From Pseudomonadota bacterium (lineage in GTDB: Bacteria; Pseudomonadota; Gammaproteobacteria; Steroidobacterales; Steroidobacteraceae), in the NCBI GenBank assembly GCA_025356075.1, contig JANXUT010000017.1:1-32141 (forward strand): a stretch of DNA of 32,141 bases. Reading direction: 5' to 3'. Made by a program: the position numbers and the translations under genes. Positions 25,963 to 32,141 of the stretch are shown one piece after another (positions within the stretch are counted from its first letter, which is position 1; each line of letters starts with the position of its first letter). The notes below the pieces were generated by a model that was not told the DNA's origin, made no database searches, and saw only the letters and a list, made by a program, of their open reading frames with translations.

Positions 25963-27920
25963 TGATGCAAAACGTACTACTCGCCATCGTGCTCGCGCCG
26001 CTCGTCGCGGCGCTCCTCGCCGGCCTCGCCGGCCGGTTGATCGGTCGGGCCGGCGCGCACAGCGTGACCATTCTCGGGGTCGCGACGTCGTTCGTGCTGT
26101 CGCTGTGGGTTTTCAAGGCGCAGGTGTGGGGCGGGGCGCCCACGTTCAACGAGCCCGTCTATACCTGGCTCGTCACCGACGGCATCCGTATGCAGATCGG
26201 GTTCCTCATCGACCACCTCACGGTGCTGATGATGGTGGTGGTGACGTTCGTGTCGCTGATGGTGCACATCTACACGATCGGCTACATGCACGACGATGAC
26301 GGCTACCAGCGTTTCTTCGCCTACATCTCGCTCTTCACGTTCGCGATGCTGACCCTCGTGATGAGCAACAACTTCCTGCAGCTCTTCTTCGGCTGGGAAG
26401 CGGTGGGCGTCGTCTCCTACCTGCTGATCGGGTTCTGGTTCAAGCGACCGACTGCCATCTTCGCGAACCTGAAGGCGTTCCTCGTCAACCGGGTCGGGGA
26501 CTTCGGCTTCCTGCTCGGCATCGCCGGCGTCGTCTACTTCACAGGCTCGCTCGACTACCAGACTGCGTTCCATTTCGCGCCGCTCATCGCCGCGAGCCAC
26601 TTCACGCTCTTCGAAGGGCAGACGTGGAACGCGATGTCGGTGATCTGCATCTGTCTGTTCATCGGCGCGATGGGGAAATCCGCGCAGGTGCCATTGCACG
26701 TGTGGCTGCCCGATTCAATGGAGGGCCCGACGCCGATCTCGGCGCTGATCCACGCGGCGACGATGGTCACGGCCGGCATCTTCATGGTGGCGCGCATGTC
26801 GCCGCTCTTTGAGCTCTCGCCGACGGCGCTTTCGTTCGTCATCGTGATAGGAGCCACCACGGCGCTATTCATGGGCTTCCTCGGCATCGTCAACAACGAC
26901 ATCAAGCGGGTCGTCGCCTATTCGACGCTCTCGCAGCTCGGCTACATGACCGTCGCGCTCGGCGCCTCGGCCTACGGCGCCGGCATCTTCCACCTGATGA
27001 CGCACGCGTTCTTCAAGGCGCTCCTCTTTCTTGCGGCGGGCTCGGTCATCATCGCGATGCACCACGAGCAGGACATGCGCCGCATGGGAGGGCTCCGCAA
27101 GCACCTACCGATCACCTACTGGACGAGTCTGATCGGGGCGCTGGCGCTCATCGGCTTCCCGGGGTTCTCGGGCTTCTTCTCGAAGGACGCGCTCATCGAG
27201 GCGGTCGCGGGCTCGCACATCCCCGGCGCGCGCTACGCGGAGTTCTGCGTGACGGCGGGCGTATACATCACCGCCCTCTATACGTTTCGCATGATCTTCA
27301 TGACCTTCCACGGCGAGGAGCGGATGGACGCGCACACGCGCGAGCACCTGCACGAGAGCCCGTGGGTCGTGACGGTGCCGCTCGTGCTGCTCGCAATACC
27401 GTCGGTCGCGATCGGCTGGCTGACGGTTGGCCCCGTGCTCTTCGGCGACTTCTTCCACGGCGCGATCATCGTGCACCCGGCGAACGACGTACTGCACGAG
27501 ATGGCCGGTGAATTCCACGGCCCGCTCTCCTTCACCTTGCGCGCATTCACGGGGCTGCCGATTTACCTCGCGGCGGCGGGGGTGGCTTCCGCCTGGTTCT
27601 TGTACCTGAAGCGTCCGGACATCCCGGCGACGCTACGGCTGCGGCTGGCACCGCTCTACCGCGTGCTCGACAACAAGTACGGCTTCGACTGGGTCAACGA
27701 GAACGTCATCGCCTCCGGCAGCCGCTCGCTCGGCCGGCTTTTCTTCCGGGTCGGGGATCAGTTCCTCATCGACGGGGCGCTCGTCAACGGCTCGGCCCGG
27801 ACGGTCGGCTGGCTCGCGGCGGTCACGCGCCACGTCCAGTCCGGCTACCTCTACCACTACGCGTTCGCGATGATCATCGGGCTCTCGGCCCTGCTCGCGT
27901 ACATGCTGCTCGGCCACTAG
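25962..27920 (+). CDS. nuoL: NADH-quinone oxidoreductase subunit L (antiporter-like)
   Basis: NuoL is the distal antiporter-like proton-pumping subunit with a long lateral helix. The essential glutamate is Glu146 in FFGWEAVGVVSYLLIGFW. The core lysine region is GKSAQVPLHVWLPDSMEGPTPISALIHAATMVTAG, written here in pieces of one continuous segment. The C-terminal part contains the lateral-helix region (KRPDIPATLRLRLAPLYRVL) and a terminal anchor helix. Either of two adjacent ATG codons, 25962 or 25965, may be used; I give the first. The length is 652 residues. Confidence 0.96.
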   Translation: MMQNVLLAIVLAPLVAALLAGLAGRLIGRAGAHSVTILGVATSFVLSLWVFKAQVWGGAPTFNEPVYTWLVTDGIRMQIGFLIDHLTVLMMVVVTFVSLMVHIYTIGYMHDDDGYQRFFAYISLFTFAMLTLVMSNNFLQLFFGWEAVGVVSYLLIGFWFKRPTAIFANLKAFLVNRVGDFGFLLGIAGVVYFTGSLDYQTAFHFAPLIAASHFTLFEGQTWNAMSVICICLFIGAMGKSAQVPLHVWLPDSMEGPTPISALIHAATMVTAGIFMVARMSPLFELSPTALSFVIVIGATTALFMGFLGIVNNDIKRVVAYSTLSQLGYMTVALGASAYGAGIFHLMTHAFFKALLFLAAGSVIIAMHHEQDMRRMGGLRKHLPITYWTSLIGALALIGFPGFSGFFSKDALIEAVAGSHIPGARYAEFCVTAGVYITALYTFRMIFMTFHGEERMDAHTREHLHESPWVVTVPLVLLAIPSVAIGWLTVGPVLFGDFFHGAIIVHPANDVLHEMAGEFHGPLSFTLRAFTGLPIYLAAAGVASAWFLYLKRPDIPATLRLRLAPLYRVLDNKYGFDWVNENVIASGSRSLGRLFFRVGDQFLIDGALVNGSARTVGWLAAVTRHVQSGYLYHYAFAMIIGLSALLAYMLLGH

Positions 27921-27934
27921 GCGCGGCTCACGAA

Positions 27935-29455
27935 ATGTCCACGATCTATCACTGGCCGCTCCTCAGCCTCCTGACCTGGCTACCCGTCGGCGGTGGCGTC
28001 CTCGTCATGCTGGTGGGCGACAGCCGCGCCTCGCTCGCGCGCTGGCTCGCGCTCGCGCTCGCGCTCGCGGCGTTCGGCTTGAGCGTACCGCTCTACCTGG
28101 GGTTCGATGCAGGCTCCGCGGCGCTCCAGTTCCAGGAGCACGCCTCGTGGGTGCCCTCGCTCCATGCCGACTACCACCTTGGCGTCGACGGCATTGCGCT
28201 CCCGCTCATCATGCTGACGACGTTCTCGACGGTGCTGGTGCTCATCGCCGGGTGGACCGTCATCGAGAAGCGCCCGAGCCAGTACTTCGCGGCGTTCCTG
28301 ATCATGGAGGGGCTCATGGTCGGCGTGTTCTCGGCCGCCGATGCGCTCCTGTTCTATGTGTTCTGGGAAGCGATGCTGATCCCGATGTTCATCATCATCG
28401 GCATCTGGGGCGGGGCGCGGCGCGTCTACGCGACGATCAAGTTCTTCCTCTACACGTTCCTCGGCTCCGTGCTGATGCTGGTCGCGCTCATCTACCTCTA
28501 CCTGAAGGCCGGCAGCTACGACCTCGACTCGTTCTACAAGCTGCCGCTGACGCTGCACGAGCAGATGCTGATCTTCCTCGCGTTCTTCGCCGCCTTTGCC
28601 GTCAAGGTGCCGATGGTGCCGGTGCACACCTGGCTCCCGGATGCGCACGTCGAGGCGCCAACCGGGGGCTCGGTGATCCTCGCGGCGATCATGCTGAAGA
28701 TGGGCGGGTACGGGTTCCTGAGGTTCAGCCTGCCGATCACGCCCGATGCCTCGCGCGAGCTCGATTGGCTCGTGATCGGGCTCTCACTGCTCGCGGTCGT
28801 CTACATCGGGCTCGTGGCCCTCGCCCAGACGGACATGAAGAAGCTGATCGCGTACTCCTCGATCGCGCACATGGGCTTCGTGACGCTCGGCTGCTTCGTG
28901 GGCTTCGAGATCGTCGCGATGACGGGCTCGAGCCAGGGCGCGACGCTCGGGCTCTCGGGCGCGATGGTCCAGATGATCTCGCACGGGCTCGTCTCGGGCG
29001 CGCTCTTCCTCTGCGTCGGCGTCCTCTACGACCGGCTGCACACGCGCGAGATCGGCGCCTACGGTGGCGTCATCAACACGATGCCGGTCTTTGGCGCGTT
29101 CATGGTGCTGTTCGCGATGGCGAACGCGGGGCTGCCGGGGACCTCGGGGTTCGTCGGCGAGTTCCTCGTCGTGCTCGCGAGTTTCCGGGCGAACTTCTGG
29201 TACGCGTTCCTCGCGGCGACGACGCTGATCCTCGGCGCCGCCTACACGCTCTGGCTCGTGAAGCGGGTCGTGTTCGGCGAGGTCGCGAACGAGGGCGTCG
29301 CAGGGCTCAAGGATCTCAACGGCCGGGAGGCGCTCGTGCTCGGGATTCTCGCGGTCGCGGTACTCGCGCTTGGCGTCTACCCCAAGCCGCTGACGGATGT
29401 GATGGAGCCGACGCTGCAGCATCTCGTGCAGCTCATGTCGGTCAGCAAGGCCTGA
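27935..29455 (+). CDS. nuoM: NADH-quinone oxidoreductase subunit M (antiporter-like)
   Basis: NuoM is the middle antiporter-like proton-pumping subunit, with about 14 helices. It has the conserved glutamate at Glu145 in FYVFWEAMLIPMFIIIG. The lysine and histidine region is AVKVPMVPVHTWLPDAHVEAPT, followed by GGSVILAAIMLKMGGYGFLR, and the SSIAHMGFV helix carries the broken-helix motif. The length (506 residues) is standard. It follows nuoL by 14 nt and precedes nuoN by 13 nt. Confidence 0.97.
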   Translation: MSTIYHWPLLSLLTWLPVGGGVLVMLVGDSRASLARWLALALALAAFGLSVPLYLGFDAGSAALQFQEHASWVPSLHADYHLGVDGIALPLIMLTTFSTVLVLIAGWTVIEKRPSQYFAAFLIMEGLMVGVFSAADALLFYVFWEAMLIPMFIIIGIWGGARRVYATIKFFLYTFLGSVLMLVALIYLYLKAGSYDLDSFYKLPLTLHEQMLIFLAFFAAFAVKVPMVPVHTWLPDAHVEAPTGGSVILAAIMLKMGGYGFLRFSLPITPDASRELDWLVIGLSLLAVVYIGLVALAQTDMKKLIAYSSIAHMGFVTLGCFVGFEIVAMTGSSQGATLGLSGAMVQMISHGLVSGALFLCVGVLYDRLHTREIGAYGGVINTMPVFGAFMVLFAMANAGLPGTSGFVGEFLVVLASFRANFWYAFLAATTLILGAAYTLWLVKRVVFGEVANEGVAGLKDLNGREALVLGILAVAVLALGVYPKPLTDVMEPTLQHLVQLMSVSKA

Positions 29456-29468
29456 GGCGCGATCGGCC

Positions 29469-30908
29469 ATGACAAACTCGATTACCGCCCTCGATTTCAC
29501 GCTCATCCGCCCGGAGATGTTCCTGCTGGCGGCGACGTGCCTCGTCCTCATCGCCGACCTCTTCATCACCGATCGCCACCGGCAGCTCAGCTACTTCGCC
29601 TCGCTCCTCACGCTCGGCGTGACGGCGGTGCTGGTCGCGGCGACGCCGGGCGAGCCGCACCGCGTGTTCCACGGCATGTTCGTCAGCGACGGGGTCGCGA
29701 GGCTCCTGAAGCTCGTCACCTGCGGAACGGTGGCGGCGGTATTCCTGTACTCGCGCGACTACCTGATCAAGCGCGGGCTGTTCCGCGGCGAGTACTTCGT
29801 GCTGGCGCTGTTTGCGTGCTTTGGCATCTTCATCATGGCATCCGCCGGGAGCCTCCTGACGATGTACTTAGGCATCGAGCTCCTCGCTCTCTCGCAGTAC
29901 TCGCTCGTCGCCTTCGATCGCGACTCGCCGGTCGCGGCGGAATCGGCGATGAAGTACTTCGTGCTTGGAGCGATCGCATCGGGGGCGCTCCTCTATGGCA
30001 TCTCGATCATCTACGGCGTGACCGGCACCTTCGACCTCGCGGAGCTCGCGATGCGGGTCGATGTGATCGCGGCGAACAAGGTGGGCCTTCTCTTCGGGCT
30101 CGCGTTCCTGATGGCGGGCATCGGCTTTAAGTTCGGCGCGGTGCCGTTTCACATGTGGATCCCGGACGTCTACCACGGCGCGCCGACCTCGGTGACCTTG
30201 TTCCTGGGAGCGGCGCCGAAGCTCGCGTACTTCGCGCTCGCGCTCAGGGTCCTCGCCGAGGGCCTCGGCAACGCCGTGCTCGCCTGGCAGGACATGCTGG
30301 TCGTGCTCGCGCTCCTCTCGATCGCGGTCGGCAACGTCGTCGCGGTCGCGCAGACGAACCTGAAGCGCATGCTCGCCTACTCGACGATCTCGAATGTCGG
30401 CTTCATCCTGCTCGGGATCCTGGCCGGGACGCCGTTCGGCTACCGCGCGGCGCTCTTCTACACGATCGCCTACGTGATCATGGCGCTCGGCTCGTTCGCG
30501 ATGATCGTGCTCTTGAGCCGCAAGGGCTTCGAGGCGGATCGCATCGAGGACTTCCGCGGGCTGGCGCAAAAGCACCCGTGGTTCGCCTGGATGATGCTGT
30601 TCCTGATGGTGAGCACCGCGGGCGTGCCGCCGTTCGTCGGCTTCTTCGCGAAGCTCTACGTGATCCAGGCGATCCTGAGCGTCGGCCTCACGTGGCTCGC
30701 GATCGCGGCGGTGCTCTTCTCGGTCGTGGGTGCGTTCTATTACCTTCGGATCGTGAAGGTCATGTTCTTCGACGCGCCGACGGAGGAGGTGACCGTGAAC
30801 CCGGGACTCGGGATCCGGGTGCTCTTGAGCCTCAACGCGCTCGGAGTCCTCGCGCTCGGCATCTTCAACTCATCGCTCGTCGAGACGATCTCCAAGGCGT
30901 TTCGCTGA
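29469..30908 (+). CDS. nuoN: NADH-quinone oxidoreductase subunit N (antiporter-like)
   Basis: NuoN is the antiporter-like proton-pumping subunit nearest the quinone site and the last gene of the operon. It has the conserved glutamate in MYLGIELLALSQYSLVAF (Glu137) and the segment KFGAVPFHMWIPDVYHGAPTS, which contains the first core lysine. AYSTISNVGFILLG is the broken-helix motif. The length (479 residues) is normal. A separate promoter and a tRNA follow within 60 bp. No T-rich intrinsic terminator lies directly after the stop, so some read-through into the tRNA is possible. Confidence 0.97.
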   Translation: MTNSITALDFTLIRPEMFLLAATCLVLIADLFITDRHRQLSYFASLLTLGVTAVLVAATPGEPHRVFHGMFVSDGVARLLKLVTCGTVAAVFLYSRDYLIKRGLFRGEYFVLALFACFGIFIMASAGSLLTMYLGIELLALSQYSLVAFDRDSPVAAESAMKYFVLGAIASGALLYGISIIYGVTGTFDLAELAMRVDVIAANKVGLLFGLAFLMAGIGFKFGAVPFHMWIPDVYHGAPTSVTLFLGAAPKLAYFALALRVLAEGLGNAVLAWQDMLVVLALLSIAVGNVVAVAQTNLKRMLAYSTISNVGFILLGILAGTPFGYRAALFYTIAYVIMALGSFAMIVLLSRKGFEADRIEDFRGLAQKHPWFAWMMLFLMVSTAGVPPFVGFFAKLYVIQAILSVGLTWLAIAAVLFSVVGAFYYLRIVKVMFFDAPTEEVTVNPGLGIRVLLSLNALGVLALGIFNSSLVETISKAFR

Positions 30909-30916
30909 GCCGCGTT

Positions 30917-30945
30917 TTGCATCGCGGGGCATCTGCCAGTACTAT
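30917..30945 (+). promoter_or_regulatory. Candidate promoter of tRNA-fMet
   Basis: TTGCAT (30917-30922) and TACTAT (30940-30945) are 17 bp apart and lie just before the tRNA. The bases after the -10 are GC-rich, as in the discriminators of stringently controlled stable-RNA promoters. Confidence 0.45.
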
Positions 30946-30961
30946 AGTCGGCTGTACCCGG

Positions 30962-31038
<77 letters not shown>

Positions 31039-31059
31039 ACTAAATCAGGTACTTAGAAG

Positions 31060-31085
31060 GCCCGCGGAAGCGGGCTTTCTTCTTT
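31060..31085 (+). terminator. Intrinsic terminator after tRNA-fMet
   Basis: A 6-bp perfect G:C stem, GCCCGC (31060-31065) with GCGGGC (31070-31075), closes a GGAA tetraloop. It is followed by the T-rich tract TTTCTTCTTT. It lies 21 nt after the tRNA CCA end. Confidence 0.85.
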
Positions 31086-31191
31086 GGCGCGGCCGACCCG
31101 GCACCGACAGGTGCATCCGTGCGTACCACGTCGAGCACCGAATCAGGCGGGCAATCGCACCGTCGTGCACGGTGCGCCGTCAGCTTTGGAC

Positions 31192-31941
31192 CTACGCGCC
31201 CCCGACGGCCGGAACGTCGAGGCTGCAGCCGTATTTCCCCGTCGCCGGGTCCGGCGTGTAGGCGGGGTTGCGGGTGGGCGGCGGCCGCGCAAGGAAGTCC
31301 GCCACGGTCCGGGGTATTTGCGGTTCGCCGCGGACGGAGTCCTCGAAACTATAGGTGCGCGAGAATTCCAGCCGCATGCGGCAGGTGTACGCGTGCGCGC
31401 TCGAGCCGAACTGGACGTCGACCGGGATCGCCGGAAAGTACTCCCCGTAGTCGAACTCGCCGCGGACCGTCGCCGCGACGCCGCTCGCATCGAACTGCAA
31501 CTCGCGGCCCTCGGTCATCGTCCTCGAGCCGATGAGCGCCACATTGCGCACGCGATACTCCTCCGTGCCTTCACGCAGGCGGTAGAAGGTCAGTTGCAGC
31601 GTGCCGTGGCCCCGCGCCGAGACCGTGGCAAGTGCGAACACACCGATCGAGTCCTCGGGTGTGACCGCGCGTCCCGACACTGAGCGTGACAGGTAGGTTT
31701 GGCGGCACTTGCCCTGCAGGTCGCACTCCTCTTCGGAGTCGTGCATGAGGCTCGAGCATGCCGCGAGGCTCCCGACGGTAAAGACCGAGGCCAGCCAAAT
31801 CCAGCGAGGCAGCCGCCGACAGAGGTGCGTCGCTTTGCTCACCGCCTCGGCCAGCCCGTGCCGCAGCCAGTGCCAGCGGTCAGGTCGTCGATCGCGGCTA
31901 TCGTACGGGCGCCGGCGTCTGATCGAGCGAGGCGTTCCCAT
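31192..31941 (-). CDS. Putative lipoprotein or membrane-anchored exported protein of unknown function
   Basis: I do not recognise the family of this 249-residue protein. An Arg-rich N-terminal region of about 46 residues precedes a hydrophobic segment (WIWLASVFTVGSLAAC), which ends in a lipobox-like LAAC with Cys62. This suggests a lipoprotein or a single anchor helix. The exported part looks beta-rich and has further cysteines in EECDLQGKC, YTCRM and YGCSL that could form disulphides. The start ATG 31941 has a perfect AGGAGG 8 nt upstream (31950-31955), so the long basic n-region appears genuine. A GTG at 31842 would give a more usual lipoprotein signal but has a poorly spaced ribosome-binding site. 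A promoter candidate lies upstream. It is convergent with the tRNA-fMet transcript. Confidence 0.7.
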   Translation of the reverse strand: MGTPRSIRRRRPYDSRDRRPDRWHWLRHGLAEAVSKATHLCRRLPRWIWLASVFTVGSLAACSSLMHDSEEECDLQGKCRQTYLSRSVSGRAVTPEDSIGVFALATVSARGHGTLQLTFYRLREGTEEYRVRNVALIGSRTMTEGRELQFDASGVAATVRGEFDYGEYFPAIPVDVQFGSSAHAYTCRMRLEFSRTYSFEDSVRGEPQIPRTVADFLARPPPTRNPAYTPDPATGKYGCSLDVPAVGGA

Positions 31942-31995
31942 GCAGGCGACCTCCTGCGCTTGGCTGGCTGTAAGGAGCGTGTCAGCGGCTCGCGC

Positions 31996-32024
31996 ACTAT
32001 CCTGCCGTTGACGCTTCTTGGCAA
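31996..32024 (-). promoter_or_regulatory. Candidate sigma-70 promoter for the putative lipoprotein gene
   Basis: On the minus strand TTGCCA (32019-32024) and GATAGT (31996-32001) are separated by exactly 17 bp. They match the consensus at five and four positions. The leader would be about 48 nt and would end in the AGGAGG ribosome-binding site. Confidence 0.5.
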
Positions 32025-32077
32025 TGCGGGGCGCGCCGACGCTGCGTGCTGCGTCGCTGCCGCTGCGAGGGCTTCTT

Positions 32078-32097
32078 CTGTCGGCTGCGGCCGACAG
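32078..32097. repeat. Perfect 8-bp inverted repeat (hairpin)
   Basis: CTGTCGGC (32078-32085) and GCCGACAG (32090-32097) flank TGCG. There is no T-tract on the plus side. A run of seven A begins at 32113, which on the minus strand is a T-run upstream of the hairpin, so it is not an obvious terminator in either direction. The rest of 31942-32141 shows no gene. Confidence 0.5.
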
Positions 32098-32141
32098 ATC
32101 TGCGCCGCCGCCAAAAAAATGCGCCGCTACAATGGGCTACC

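Noticed and set aside
31084-31683. Plus-strand open frame after the tRNA-fMet terminator
   Set aside because: It is antisense to the minus-strand gene that has a promoter, AGGAGG site and export signal, and its composition is Arg-rich and shadow-like.
31839-32114. Minus-strand 91-codon frame upstream of and overlapping the lipoprotein gene
   Set aside because: It runs through the predicted promoter and the hairpin, overlaps the better-supported start and has no recognisable features.
32128-32133. TACAAT at the window edge as a promoter
   Set aside because: There is no -35 at the correct spacing and no downstream sequence to assess.

Overview
The window is GC-rich chromosomal DNA, well above 65% G+C by eye. 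It most likely comes from a gammaproteobacterium with Xanthomonadales/Steroidobacterales affinity. Three things suggest this: the order yhbY<>rlmE-ftsH-folP-glmM-tpiA-secG-tRNA-Leu(GAG), a complete 14-gene nuoA-N operon with nuoC and nuoD as separate genes, and a fused EIIA-HPr-EI protein beside a GlcNAc-type EII and a GH20 hexosaminidase. The taxonomic placement is inference.

Region 1 (1-6965) is an N-acetylglucosamine utilisation cluster. It holds the 3' end of a GNAT-type acetyltransferase, a 131-bp AT-rich MITE-like element, an exported beta-N-acetylhexosaminidase, a three-domain EIIA-HPr-EI phosphotransferase and an EIICB permease with an extra, cysteine-less EIIB copy. The hexosaminidase releases GlcNAc from chitooligosaccharides or cell-wall fragments. 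The two PTS proteins together carry every phosphorelay step needed to import and phosphorylate it. The MITE sits exactly in a former operon junction: its CTAG target duplication keeps the upstream stop codon on one side and the downstream ribosome-binding site on the other.

Region 2 (6999-9800) is the most unusual part. A small minus-strand protein joins a ClpX-type C4 zinc finger to a helix-turn-helix. It is divergent from a two-gene electron-transfer unit, separated by about 490 bp that contains a 21-bp interrupted palindrome and three GCGATCGC octamers. The first gene of the unit encodes a Cyc2-like outer-membrane protein, with a signal peptide, a single CxxCH haem motif and a predicted porin barrel. 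The second encodes an azurin with all copper ligands. The pairing resembles the Cyc2-plus-rusticyanin logic of iron oxidisers and is a candidate outer-membrane electron conduit.

Region 3 (9821-16379) is conserved housekeeping: yhbY (minus) divergent from rlmE-ftsH-folP-glmM, then tpiA with its own promoter, secG with a six-unit 15-bp minisatellite in its tail, and tRNA-Leu(GAG). Region 4 (16412-30908) is the full respiratory complex I operon nuoABCDEFGHIJKLMN, all on the plus strand and tightly packed. Region 5 (30909-32141) has an initiator tRNA-fMet with its own promoter and a strong intrinsic terminator. It is followed by a minus-strand putative lipoprotein of unknown function where rimP-nusA-infB might have been expected. 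No CRISPR array, rRNA, intact transposase or prophage gene was seen.
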